Source: Nocardioides aquaticus (GTDB lineage: Bacteria; Actinomycetota; Actinomycetes; Propionibacteriales; Nocardioidaceae). From it: a stretch of DNA of 64,000 nt. This document shows, in pieces, positions 29,840 to 39,876 of the stretch. The translations under genes were made by a program, and so were the position numbers. Numbering within the stretch: position 1 is the first letter of the stretch; each line of letters opens with the position of its first letter. The stretch spans positions 1,116,001-1,180,000 of the forward strand of contig NZ_CP075371.1 in assembly GCF_018459925.1 (NCBI RefSeq). The letters run 5' to 3'. The notes beneath the pieces are model-generated. The model was given only the letters and a program-made list of their open reading frames with translations. It did no database searches and was not told the DNA's origin.

Positions 29840-30603
29840 TCAGGGGGTCGTGGGGGCGTCGGGGGTCAGGCGGTACGGCGCCAGCGCGTCGTAGTAGGGC
29901 CCCGGCAGCGCTCGAGGAGCGGGCGCAGCCGCTCCGGCAGGGGGTCGGTGCCGCCGGGGGAGTCGGTGGCGAAGCCGGTCGAGGCCTCGACACCGGCGTA
30001 CCAGTGCGGGGCCCAGACGCCGTCGGAGTCGCGTGGGCCGGCCGGCCAGGCGAGCATCGCCTCGTCGAAGGCGAGCCCGAGAGCCGCGCACAGCAGCCCG
30101 AGCGTGCCGCGGGGATCGCGCAGGACGTCGGCGGCGTCGACGACGGGACCGCCGTGGGCCTCGAACAGCGCGACCTGCTGGGGGAGCCCGAGGTCCTCGA
30201 GCGTCGGCTCGTCGCGGACCTTGGCGTACGACGTCAGCACCCGCTCGGGGTCGCGGACCAGGAAGGCGTGCCGCAGACCGTCCAGCGGGCCGCCCGGCCC
30301 GGCGGGGACGAAGCCCGGGAGCAGGTGGTGGGTCATGTGCTTCTGGTACTGCACCGGCGTCGCCAGCGGCCCGCCGACGAGGTCGGCCAGGACCACGGCC
30401 GGGTCGGTGGGCTGGGAGGCGACCACTTCCTCGCGGCCGGGGTGGTCGAGCCCGGTGACGGCGAGGTACGCGGCGTACAGCGGCTCGTCCACGACCGTGC
30501 AGTCGGCGCGGTTCTCGAAGCTGCGCATCATCGCGGTCGACAGGTTGCGCGGCCCGGACCACATCGCGATCCGGACGGCGTCGGCGTTCCCGGGACGGCT
30601 CAC
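29840..30603 (-). CDS. Sulfotransferase-like P-loop protein, apparent frameshift near its 3' end
   Basis: About 254 residues. The N-terminus [20 protein letters not shown] is a PAPS-type phosphate loop, and [13 protein letters not shown] and [18 protein letters not shown] are family stretches. From GTG 30603 (CAGGAT six bases upstream) the open frame ends at 29866 in [14 protein letters not shown]. The neighbouring frame reads [14 protein letters not shown], the PYY...YRL ending expected of the family, and stops at 29840. A single missing base near 29909-29915 explains this. It is paired with a class IV aminotransferase gene, a recurrent combination whose function is not known. Confidence 0.75.
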
Positions 30604-30670
30604 GCGGCCATCCTGCCTGCCGCGGACGCCGGCCGACGGCGCGACCCGTGCGTGTCCTAGCGTGCAGCCC

Positions 30671-31153
30671 GTGGACGAGGTCGTGGTGGTGCACACCGAT
30701 GGCGCGTGCGTGCCCAACCCCGGGCCCGGGGGCTGGGGCGCGCTGCTGCAGACCGGCCGGCACGAGCTCGAGCTCTGTGGCGGCGAGGCCGGCACGACCA
30801 CCAACAACCGGATGGAGCTGATGGCGCCGATCGCGGCGCTGGAGACGCTGACCCGCCGGGTGACGGTGCACCTGCACACCGACAGCACCTACGTCCGCAA
30901 CGGGATCACGACGTGGCTGGCCGGCTGGGAGCGCAACGGCTGGCTCACCTCGGCCAAGGAGCCGGTGAAGAACCGCGACCTCTGGCAGCGGCTGCGCGCG
31001 GCCGAGCTGCAGCACGACGTCACCTGGTTCTGGGTCAAGGGCCACGCCGGCAACGCGGGCAACGAGCGCGCCGACCGGCTCGCCGCGAGGGGCCTCACCG
31101 AGGCCGTGGCCTCGGACAGGGCCGCGCGGGCGACGGATGTGTCGTCCGCGTAA
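30671..31153 (+). CDS. rnhA: Ribonuclease H (RNase HI)
   Basis: A 160-residue RNase HI that cuts RNA in RNA-DNA hybrids. The four acidic catalytic residues are in [39 protein letters not shown] and [15 protein letters not shown] 30671 is taken over GTG 30662 because TAGCGT (30658-30663) then lies seven bases upstream. It stands alone between divergent and downstream genes. Confidence 0.93.
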   Translation: MDEVVVVHTDGACVPNPGPGGWGALLQTGRHELELCGGEAGTTTNNRMELMAPIAALETLTRRVTVHLHTDSTYVRNGITTWLAGWERNGWLTSAKEPVKNRDLWQRLRAAELQHDVTWFWVKGHAGNAGNERADRLAARGLTEAVASDRAARATDVSSA

Positions 31154-31199
31154 CACGACCGATCCTTCCCGGCAACGTCGCGCTGACAGCATCGCTCCC

Positions 31200-32084
31200 A
31201 TGCTGTGGCGCGTACGGACCAACCTCCCCGACCGGCCCGGGACCCTGGCCGCGCTCGCCCGCACCTGCGGCGAGGCCGAGGTCGACATCCGGCGGATCCA
31301 GGTCTTCCCCGGGCCGAACGTGGGACCGGTGACCGACGAGCTCGTGCTCGACGCGCCGGACGGGCTCGACGAGGCCGCGATCACCGCGCTGGTGGTGGGG
31401 GCGGGCGGTGACCGCGTGCTGGCACTGCCGTGCAGCGAGGCCGCGCTCGACGACCAGCCCACGCGCTACGTCGAGGCCGCGCGCGCCGTGATCGCGCAGC
31501 CGGCCTCCTTCCCGGACGTGGTGGCGCGTCTGTTCGACGCCGGTGCCGACGTCGACGAGGGCGCCGCCGACGTGATGGAGCTGCGCGTGGGCGAGGTCCG
31601 GGTGCAGGTGCGCCGACCGGCCCCGTTCACCCCGACCGAGCGTGAGCGCGGGCTGGCGATGGCCGCCCTGGTCAGCGACGTCCTGGGGCGCGAGCGCAGC
31701 ACCGGGGCGAGCCGGCGGATCGGCGCCGGGGCGACCGTCGCCTACGTCGCGCTGGAGACCGCCGTGCAGGCCCGGGCCGACGAGGTCGTGGTCGGTGAGG
31801 CCCGCCTGCTGCCGGTCTCCCTGGACGCGCCCGGGACCCGCGAGGTCGACCTCGAGGTCGACGTGTCCTGGCAGCGGCGCGGCATCGGCACCCGGCTCCT
31901 CGGCGACGTGGCGCGGCTGGCCCGCCGGATCGGCGCCGAGGAGCTGCTGGTGCGCACCCGCGCCGACAACCAGGCCGTGATGCCGATGGTGCTCTCGGCG
32001 GGCATGCGGGGACGGATCCGGATGGCCGGCGACGAGCTGACCGTCCGCATCCCGCTGCGTGACGTACGTCCCCTCGCCGGCTGA
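31200..32084 (+). CDS. ACT domain-GNAT fusion protein
   Basis: 294 residues. An N-terminal ACT domain (about 1-85: RTNLPDRPGTLAALARTCGE, VDIRRIQVFPGP) is joined to a C-terminal GNAT-like domain (about 200-285: VDVSWQRRGIGTRLLGDVAR, RTRADNQAVMPMVLSAGM). ACT domains usually bind amino acids, so an acetyltransferase gated by an amino acid is the obvious reading; neither ligand nor target is known. ATG 31200 has CAGCAT seven bases upstream. guaB follows after 45 bases with its own promoter-like hexamer. Confidence 0.83.
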   Translation: MLWRVRTNLPDRPGTLAALARTCGEAEVDIRRIQVFPGPNVGPVTDELVLDAPDGLDEAAITALVVGAGGDRVLALPCSEAALDDQPTRYVEAARAVIAQPASFPDVVARLFDAGADVDEGAADVMELRVGEVRVQVRRPAPFTPTERERGLAMAALVSDVLGRERSTGASRRIGAGATVAYVALETAVQARADEVVVGEARLLPVSLDAPGTREVDLEVDVSWQRRGIGTRLLGDVARLARRIGAEELLVRTRADNQAVMPMVLSAGMRGRIRMAGDELTVRIPLRDVRPLAG

Positions 32085-33632
<1,548 letters not shown>

Positions 33633-33662
33633 GCCTCGGGGCGTGCCACTAGGGTGGAGCGT

Positions 33663-34769
33663 GTGACCGAGATCGAGATCGGGCGCGCCAAGCGGGCCCG
33701 CCGCGCCTACTCCTTCGACGACATCGCGATCGTGCCCTCCCGGCGCACCCGCGACCCGGAGGAGGTCAGCGTCGACTGGCAGATCGACGCCTACCGCTTC
33801 GACATCCCCGTGCTGGCGGCGCCGATGGACTCCGTGATGTCGCCGGCGACCGCGATCGCGCTGGGTCGCCTCGGCGGCCTCGGCGTGCTCAACCTCGAGG
33901 GTCTCTGGACCCGCTACGAGGACCCCGAGCCGCTGCTCGAGGAGGTCGCCCAGCTGCGCGGCACCGAGGCGACCCGCCGGATGCAGGCGATCTACGCCGA
34001 GCCGGTGCAGCCCGAGCTGATCACCGAGCGGCTGCGCGAGGTGCGTGCCGCCGGGGTCACCGTGGCCGGGTCGCTGTCGCCCCAGCGCACCCAGGAGCTG
34101 TCCAAGGTCGTGGTCGACGCCGGCGTCGACATGTTCGTCATCCGTGGCACCACGGTCAGCGCCGAGCACGTCTCCAGCCAGGCGGAGCCGCTGAACCTCA
34201 AGGAGTTCATCTACGAGCTCGACGTGCCCGTCGTCGTCGGCGGGTGCGCCACCCACCAGGCGGCGCTGCACCTGATGCGCACCGGCGCCGCGGGCGTGCT
34301 CGTCGGCTTCGGCGGGGGCGCCGCGCACACCACGCGTACGGTCCTCGGGCTCGCCGTCCCGATGGCCTCCGCGGTCGCCGACGTGGCCGGCGCCCGTCGT
34401 GACTACCTCGACGAGTCCGGCGGCCGCTACGTGCACGTGATCGCCGACGGGTCGATCGGGATGTCCGGCGACGTCGCCAAGGCGATCGCCTGCGGCGCCG
34501 ACGCCGTGATGGTCGGTTCGCCGCTGGCCCGGGCCACCGACGCACCGGGTCGCGGGTTCCACTGGGGCGCCGAGGCGCACCACGACGAGCTGCCCCGTGG
34601 CCAGCGGGTGGAGTTCGAGCAGGTCGGCACGCTGGAGGAGATCCTGTTCGGTCCCTCCCGGGTCGCCGACGGCACGATGAACCTGGTCGGCGCGCTGCGC
34701 CGGTCGATGGCCACCACCGGCTACACCGAGCTCAAGGAGTTCCAGCGCGTGGAGGTCGTCGCCACGTGA
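33663..34769 (+). CDS. guaB3: GuaB3 family IMP dehydrogenase-related protein lacking the catalytic cysteine
   Basis: A 368-residue actinobacterial GuaB3. The barrel (AYSFDDIAIVPSRRTRDPEE, PVLAAPMDSVMSPATAIALG) is present, but there are no CBS domains and no flap. The loop that in IMPDH reads GPGSICTTR is GGGAAHTTR here, putting His222 where the thioimidate-forming Cys should be. IMPDH or GMP reductase chemistry of the usual kind is therefore not expected. GTG 33663 lies seven bases after TAGGGT. The HAD gene overlaps its stop. Confidence 0.93.
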   Translation: MTEIEIGRAKRARRAYSFDDIAIVPSRRTRDPEEVSVDWQIDAYRFDIPVLAAPMDSVMSPATAIALGRLGGLGVLNLEGLWTRYEDPEPLLEEVAQLRGTEATRRMQAIYAEPVQPELITERLREVRAAGVTVAGSLSPQRTQELSKVVVDAGVDMFVIRGTTVSAEHVSSQAEPLNLKEFIYELDVPVVVGGCATHQAALHLMRTGAAGVLVGFGGGAAHTTRTVLGLAVPMASAVADVAGARRDYLDESGGRYVHVIADGSIGMSGDVAKAIACGADAVMVGSPLARATDAPGRGFHWGAEAHHDELPRGQRVEFEQVGTLEEILFGPSRVADGTMNLVGALRRSMATTGYTELKEFQRVEVVAT

Positions 34770-35449
34770 GCGGCGACGCCGGAGCGCCGCGGGTGGTCGT
34801 GCTCGACGTCAACGAGACGTTGTCCGACCTCACCCCGCTGCGCGCCCGGTTCGCCGAGGTCGGTGCCGACGAGGAGCTCGCCGCCACCTGGTTCGCCGCG
34901 GTGCTGCGCGAGGGCATGGCCCTGGCCGCCGTCGGCCAGCAGGCCGGCTTCGCCGAGATCGGCGCCCACGTGCTCGACGTGCTGCTGCCCGCGGACCTCA
35001 CCCTGCAGCGCGGGGCCGCGGTCGACCACGTCCTGGCCGCGTTCTCCGCGCTGTCGGTGCACCCCGACGTGCCCGACGGCCTCCGGGCGCTGCGCGAGCA
35101 GGGCCTGCGGGTGGTGACGCTCAGCAACGGGGCGGCGTCGGTCGCGCAGGGGCTGCTGGAGCGCGCCGGGGTCGCCGACCTCGTCGAAGCCACGCTGTCG
35201 GTGGCCGACGCCGGCGTCTGGAAGCCGGCCGCGGCGGCGTACGCCCACGCGGTGGCCTGGTCGGGGGAGCCGGCCGGTGCCCACCTGCTCGTGGCGGTCC
35301 ACCCCTGGGACGTGCACGGCGCGCAGCAGGCCGGCTGGTCGGGTGCCTGGGTGGACCGGTCCGGCACGACGCCGTACCCCGGCTACCTCGACGACCCGGT
35401 GCTCCGGGTGCACGACCTGACCGACCTCGCCGCCCGCCTGGCCGGCTGA
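34766..35449 (+). CDS. HAD-type hydrolase, haloacid dehalogenase type II-like
   Basis: 227 residues. Motif I is VVVLDVNETLSDLTPLRARF (nucleophile Asp), motif II VVTLSNGAAS, motif III Lys in AGVWKPAAAAYAHAV and motif IV VAVHPWDVHGAQQAGW. The order fits the L-2-haloacid dehalogenase subgroup, although many such proteins are general phosphatases. The GTG overlaps the guaB3 stop by four bases, and the next ATG overlaps its own stop, so it is translated in a chain. Confidence 0.82.
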   Translation: MSGDAGAPRVVVLDVNETLSDLTPLRARFAEVGADEELAATWFAAVLREGMALAAVGQQAGFAEIGAHVLDVLLPADLTLQRGAAVDHVLAAFSALSVHPDVPDGLRALREQGLRVVTLSNGAASVAQGLLERAGVADLVEATLSVADAGVWKPAAAAYAHAVAWSGEPAGAHLLVAVHPWDVHGAQQAGWSGAWVDRSGTTPYPGYLDDPVLRVHDLTDLAARLAG

Positions 35450-36300
35450 TGGAGCACGAGGGCGCGGGGACGCCGGGGACCTCCCGCACCGTCTCGGCGT
35501 GGCTGGGTGGCCTCGACGGCGGCACCTGGTGGGCCCGCGACGACCGCGAGCCGCACCTCGCAGCCAGCACGATGAAGCTGCCGGTCGCCGTCGCGGCCCT
35601 GCGCGCCCATGCGGCGGGCACCCTCGACCTCGACCGGGCGGTGGCGGTCCACGACGACTTCGCCTCCGTGGTGGCGGGGGAGCGGTTCACGATGGACGCC
35701 GACTACGACCAGGACCCCCGGACCTGGGCGGAGCGCGGGGGCACCGTGCCGCTGCGCGACCTGGTGCACCGGATGCTGGCCCACTCGGGCAACCTGGCCA
35801 CGAACCTGGTGCTCGAGCAGGTCGGCGCCGCCGCGGTCGCCGCGGTGCTCGAGGAGGCCGGGTGCTCCGAGCGCACCGTGGTCGCGCGGGGCATCGAGGA
35901 CGGGCCCGGACGCCGGGCCGGCCTCGAGAACGTCGTCACCGCCCGCGACCTCGGCCTGGTCCTCGTGGGTGCGGCCGACCACCGGCTGCTCGACCCCGTC
36001 TCGGCCCACGCCCTCGAGCGCGACCTGCTCGCCCAGGTCTTCCGGGACGGGATCCCGGCGGGCCTGCCGGCCGGTGTCACGGTCGCGAACAAGACCGGGT
36101 GGATCGGCGGGGTGAACCACGACGTCGCCCTGGTCCGCCCCGACGCCCACCCGCCCTTCGTGCTGGTGGTGCTGACCCGCCACGGCGCCTCGGAGCGCGA
36201 GGGCGAGCAGCTCGTGGCCGACGTGGCCTCGCGGGCCTGGGCCGCGCTCACCGAGCGGGCGGGCCGTCCGCTGCACCACGGCGACCCCGCTCCCTCGTGA
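35449..36300 (+). CDS. Cytoplasmic class A beta-lactamase-like serine hydrolase
   Basis: A 283-residue penicillin-recognising-fold protein. Ser40 and Lys43 form the SxxK motif (AASTMKLP), SGN follows in MLAHSGNLATNLVLEQ and KTG in VANKTGWIGGVNHD. No signal peptide is visible, which argues against a secreted beta-lactamase and for a role on intracellular peptides or cell-wall fragments. The start overlaps the previous stop (TGATG). It is followed by a dipeptide epimerase and an NlpC/P60 gene. Confidence 0.82.
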   Translation: MEHEGAGTPGTSRTVSAWLGGLDGGTWWARDDREPHLAASTMKLPVAVAALRAHAAGTLDLDRAVAVHDDFASVVAGERFTMDADYDQDPRTWAERGGTVPLRDLVHRMLAHSGNLATNLVLEQVGAAAVAAVLEEAGCSERTVVARGIEDGPGRRAGLENVVTARDLGLVLVGAADHRLLDPVSAHALERDLLAQVFRDGIPAGLPAGVTVANKTGWIGGVNHDVALVRPDAHPPFVLVVLTRHGASEREGEQLVADVASRAWAALTERAGRPLHHGDPAPS

Positions 36301-36310
36301 GCGGCGTCTC

Positions 36311-37429
36311 GTGACCGGCGCCCGTGTCGTGGAGGTGCGCGCCGTGGCCGTCTCGGCGCCGCTGCACACCCCGTTCGTGACCGCGGTGCGTCGCACCACC
36401 ACCGTCGACACGGTCGTGGTGACGGTGACCGACGACGACGGCGTGACCGGGTGGGGCGAGGCGCCGCAGGCGTGGCGGATCACCGGCGACTCCCTGGCCG
36501 GCACCACCGCCTGCGTGGAGGGCCCGGTCCGCGACGCCCTCGTCGGTGGCCCGGCGGACCCGAGGGAGGCCTGGCCACGGCTGGCCGGATGCGCGGTCGG
36601 CAACGCCGGCGCGAAGATGGCGGTCGACACCGCGCTGCACGACCTCGCGGCGCGGCGGGCCGGTGTGCCCCTGGCCGTCCACCTCGCGGCCCACCTCGGC
36701 GTCGCCGGGACCCCCGCGCCCGACCTGCGGGTGCCGACCGACGTGACGCTGGCCGCGGGGGAGCCGGCGGCGCTGGCCGCCGCCGCCCGGGACCGGGTGG
36801 CCGACGGCTTCGCCGTGCTCAAGATCAAGGTCGGCACGAGCGCCGCCACCGACGTGGCCCGGGTCCGGGCCGTCCGCGCGGCCGTCGGGCACGGGGTCGA
36901 GCTCCGCCTCGACGCCAACCAGGGCTGGGACGCCCGCAGCGCGGTCCGCGTCGTGCGCGAGCTGGAGGACGACGGGCTCGGCGTGACCCTGGTCGAGCAG
37001 CCCGTGCCCGCCCGGGACCACCTCGGGCTGGCCCACGTGCGCGCCCACGTCGACACCCCGGTGATGGCCGACGAGTCGCTGGTCGACCTCGAGGACCTGG
37101 TCTCGCTGGTCCGTCTCGGTGCCTGCGACGCCGTGAACGTCAAGCTGGCCAAGTGCGGCGGGCTGACCCCGGCGGCCGAGCTGCTGGAGGTGGCCGCCCG
37201 GCACGGGCTCGGCACGATGGTCGGCTCGATGATGGAGTCGCACCTCGGCGTCGGGGCCGCCGGGTCGCTGGTCGCGGCCGTCGGCACCACCTGGGGCGCC
37301 GACCTCGACGCGGGCTGGTGGGCGGCCGCGTCGCCGTACGTCGGTGGGCCCGCCTACCAGGGGCCGGTGCTGGTGCTTCCCGACGCCCCCGGTCTGGGTG
37401 TGACGGGCCTGGCCCTGCCAGGATCCTGA
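36311..37429 (+). CDS. Enolase-superfamily dipeptide epimerase (L-Ala-D/L-Glu epimerase type)
   Basis: 372 residues with the full muconate-lactonizing-type catalytic set: Lys171 and Lys173 in VLKIKVG, Asp201 in RLDANQGW, Glu229 in VEQPVPA, Asp254 in MADESL and Lys278 in VNVKLAKCGG. This arrangement is that of YcjG/YkfB enzymes, which convert L-Ala-D-Glu from peptidoglycan to L-Ala-L-Glu. The downstream NlpC/P60 peptidase supports the same pathway. Dipeptide specificity beyond Ala-Glu cannot be read from sequence. Confidence 0.87.
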   Translation: MTGARVVEVRAVAVSAPLHTPFVTAVRRTTTVDTVVVTVTDDDGVTGWGEAPQAWRITGDSLAGTTACVEGPVRDALVGGPADPREAWPRLAGCAVGNAGAKMAVDTALHDLAARRAGVPLAVHLAAHLGVAGTPAPDLRVPTDVTLAAGEPAALAAAARDRVADGFAVLKIKVGTSAATDVARVRAVRAAVGHGVELRLDANQGWDARSAVRVVRELEDDGLGVTLVEQPVPARDHLGLAHVRAHVDTPVMADESLVDLEDLVSLVRLGACDAVNVKLAKCGGLTPAAELLEVAARHGLGTMVGSMMESHLGVGAAGSLVAAVGTTWGADLDAGWWAAASPYVGGPAYQGPVLVLPDAPGLGVTGLALPGS

Positions 37430-37431
37430 GC

Positions 37432-38076
37432 ATGCCGCTGGTCGCCCGCACCCTCTGCCCGGTCCGCCGCACCCCCGACGCCGAGGGGGAGCAGGTGACC
37501 CAGCTGCTGCCCGACGAGCCGGTCGACGTCCTGGAGACCCTGGACGACTGGGCCCGGGTGGTCGCGCCCTGGCAGCCGTCGTCCCTCGACCCGGCCGGTT
37601 ACCCCGGGTGGGTGCACACGGCCCACCTCGGTGAGGCCGACGAGGTCGACGCGCCCCCGGGGCCCGCGGAGGGCGGTAGCCCGGCGCGGGCCGACGGCGC
37701 CGCGCTGGTGGCGACCGCCTCGACCTACCTCGACACGCCCTACCTCTGGGGCGGGCTGAGCGCCGACGGCATCGACTGCTCCGGCCTGGTCCACCGGGTG
37801 GCCCGGACCGCCGGGCTGCGGGTGCCCCGGGACGCCTTCGACCAGGGCGACGCCCTCGAGCCGGTCGACCTCGACGCGGTGGAGGTCGGCGACCTCTACC
37901 TGTTCGCCCGCCCGGAGCGGCGGGTGCACCACGTCGGGTTCGTCGCCGCCCCGGCCCCGGCCCGCCGGATCCTGCACGCCCCCGACAGCGGGCCCGTGCG
38001 ACGGGTCGTCGAGGAGGACCTCTCCCCGGAGCGCCTGGCCACGCTGGTCGGTGCGGTCCGGCTCCCGCCGAGATGA
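37432..38076 (+). CDS. NlpC/P60 peptidase with SH3-like N-terminus (YkfC-like)
   Basis: 214 residues. An N-terminal SH3b-like region (VRRTPDAEGEQVTQLLPDEP, PGWVHTAHL) precedes the NlpC/P60 domain with Cys116 in GIDCSGLVHRVAR and His166-His167 in VHHVGFVA. No signal peptide is seen. B. subtilis YkfC, a cytoplasmic gamma-D-Glu-diamino-acid endopeptidase, has this build and sits next to an epimerase, as here. The stop codon TGA falls inside the first copy of the 18-base repeat array. Confidence 0.87.
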   Translation: MPLVARTLCPVRRTPDAEGEQVTQLLPDEPVDVLETLDDWARVVAPWQPSSLDPAGYPGWVHTAHLGEADEVDAPPGPAEGGSPARADGAALVATASTYLDTPYLWGGLSADGIDCSGLVHRVARTAGLRVPRDAFDQGDALEPVDLDAVEVGDLYLFARPERRVHHVGFVAAPAPARRILHAPDSGPVRRVVEEDLSPERLATLVGAVRLPPR

Positions 38077-38129
38077 CGCTCGCGGACAGCCGAGATGACG
38101 CTCGCGGCGCCTCGAGACGACGGTCGCGG
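38068..38129. repeat. Triplet of an 18-base intergenic repeat, 22-base period
   Basis: CCGAGATGACGCTCGCGG at 38068-38085 and 38090-38107, and a copy with three mismatches at 38112-38129. The four-base spacers give a strict 22-base period. The complement of this unit occurs three times at 45166-45227. The first copy includes the stop codon of the NlpC/P60 gene. Confidence 0.9.
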
Positions 38130-38184
38130 ACAGCTCGTCGCGGACCGGTTGACAAAAGAAGTCGACGTGTCCAGGACCACGGTG

Positions 38185-38225
38185 TTACCGAAGGGTAGAT
38201 AAGGACCCCGGGCTCGGCATACTCT
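38185..38225 (+). promoter_or_regulatory. Probable promoter region of gabD2 with a small palindrome
   Basis: TACTCT (38220-38225) lies six bases before the ATG at 38232 and fits a leaderless start. Upstream, TTACC (38185-38189), four bases, GGTAG (38194-38198) is a near-palindrome that could bind a regulator. A perfect TTGACA at 38149-38154 has no convincing partner hexamer. Confidence 0.4.
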
Positions 38226-38231
38226 CGGTAC

Positions 38232-39857
38232 ATGAACGGTCAGAACCCCGCCGCGACTCCTGGTGACCCCGCCGTCGACGGCCCGCACGACCCGGAGCAC
38301 GACCCGACCGCGTCCTACGCGCTCGAGCCCGACTACACCGAGGCGCTGACGCGCCGCGTGCTGGCCACGAGCGGGCGTACGGCGGCGGTCCACTCGCCGC
38401 TGGACGGCGCACCGCTGGCGCACGTCCCGCAGTCCGGCGACGAGGACGTCGCCGAGGCGTTCCGGCGCGCGAAGGTGGCTCAGGAGCAGTGGGCGCGTAC
38501 CCCGCTCGAGCAGCGGTCCGAGGCGATGATGCGCCTGCACGACCTCATCCTGGACCGCCAGGACGAGATCATGGACCTGATCGTCCGTGAGTCCGGCAAG
38601 GCCCGCAAGCACGCGTTCGACGAGCCGCTGCACGTGGCGCTGACCGCCCGGTACTACGCCCGCACCGCCCGCCGGCACCTGCGCCCGCGCCGCGCCAGCG
38701 GCGTCGTTCCCGTGCTGACCCGGGTCGAGGTCAACCAGGTGCCCAAGGGCGTCGTCGGGATCATCTCGCCCTGGAACTACCCGTTCACGATGGCGCTCTG
38801 CGACGGGCTCCCCGCGCTGATGGCCGGCAACGCGGTGGTCTCGAAGCCGGACGCCCAGACCATGCTGAGCGCGCTCCTCGGGCTCGAGCTGCTCGAGCAG
38901 GCCGGCTTCCCCCGGGACCTGTGGCAGGTCGTCGCCGGCAAGGGGTCCGAGGTCGGCACCGCGATCATCGACCGCGCCGACTACGTCTGCTTCACCGGCT
39001 CGACGGCCACCGGCCGTACGGTCGCCCGGCGCTGCGCGGAGCGGCTGATCGGCTGCTCGCTGGAGCTCGGCGGGAAGAACCCGATGCTGGTCCTGCGCGA
39101 CGCCGACCTCGAGAAGGCCGCCGAGGGAGCGGTGCGCGCGTCCTTCTCCAACGCCGGCCAGCTGTGCGTGGCGATGGAGCGGATGTTCGTCTCCGACCAG
39201 GTCTACGACCGGTTCGTGGAGCGCTTCGTGGCCCGCACCCAGGCGATGACGCTGGGCGCCTCGATGGACTGGGGCAACGACATGGGCTCGCTGATCTCGG
39301 CCGACCAGCTCGCGACCGTGGTCGCGCACGTCGACGACGCCGTGGCCAAGGGCGCCACCGTCCTGACCGGCGGGCGGCACCGCCCCGACCTCGGGCCGTA
39401 CATGTTCGAGCCGACCATCCTCGAGGGCGTCACGCCCGAGATGACCTGCTTCGGCGACGAGACCTTCGGCCCGGTGATCGCCCTCTACCGCTTCCACGAC
39501 GAGGCCGACGCGGTGGCCCGTGCCAACGCCGGCGGCTACGGCCTGAACGCCGCGATCTACAGCCAGGACGGCGCCCGCGCCCGGCAGCTGGCCTCGGAGA
39601 TCCGGTGCGGGACCGTCAACGTCAACGAGGCGTTCGCGGCCACCTTCGCCTCGATCGACGCCCCGATGGGCGGCATGCGCCAGTCCGGCATGGGCCGTCG
39701 CCAGGGCGCCGAGGGCGTGCACCGCTTCACCGAGACCCAGGCGGTCGCCAGCCAGCGGCTGCTCCGCTTCGCGCCCCAGTTCGGCATGTCCGACCAGGCG
39801 TACGCCGGCGCGATGACGGCGAACCTGCGCCTGCTCAAGAAGCTGGGGCGGGCCTGA
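38232..39857 (+). CDS. gabD2: Succinate-semialdehyde dehydrogenase [NADP+]
   Basis: A 541-residue aldehyde dehydrogenase with an actinobacterial N-terminal extension of about 25 residues. The motifs are IISPWNYPF, GNAVVSKPDAQT, cofactor loop FTGSTATGR, catalytic Glu in LELGGKNPM and Cys in NAGQLCVAMERMF. The ERMFV context and overall sequence match GabD2-type enzymes, which oxidise succinate semialdehyde to succinate. The GMC oxidoreductase starts immediately after. Confidence 0.9.
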   Translation: MNGQNPAATPGDPAVDGPHDPEHDPTASYALEPDYTEALTRRVLATSGRTAAVHSPLDGAPLAHVPQSGDEDVAEAFRRAKVAQEQWARTPLEQRSEAMMRLHDLILDRQDEIMDLIVRESGKARKHAFDEPLHVALTARYYARTARRHLRPRRASGVVPVLTRVEVNQVPKGVVGIISPWNYPFTMALCDGLPALMAGNAVVSKPDAQTMLSALLGLELLEQAGFPRDLWQVVAGKGSEVGTAIIDRADYVCFTGSTATGRTVARRCAERLIGCSLELGGKNPMLVLRDADLEKAAEGAVRASFSNAGQLCVAMERMFVSDQVYDRFVERFVARTQAMTLGASMDWGNDMGSLISADQLATVVAHVDDAVAKGATVLTGGRHRPDLGPYMFEPTILEGVTPEMTCFGDETFGPVIALYRFHDEADAVARANAGGYGLNAAIYSQDGARARQLASEIRCGTVNVNEAFAATFASIDAPMGGMRQSGMGRRQGAEGVHRFTETQAVASQRLLRFAPQFGMSDQAYAGAMTANLRLLKKLGRA

Positions 39858-39876
39858 GATGACCGGGAGGACCGCC

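Noticed and set aside
35449..36300. Secreted beta-lactamase (resistance gene)
   Set aside because: No signal peptide, an SGN instead of SDN motif, and a muropeptide-processing neighbourhood.
38149..38154. TTGACA as the gabD2 -35 element
   Set aside because: No suitable -10 hexamer occurs 16-19 bases downstream; the TACTCT next to the start is too far away.
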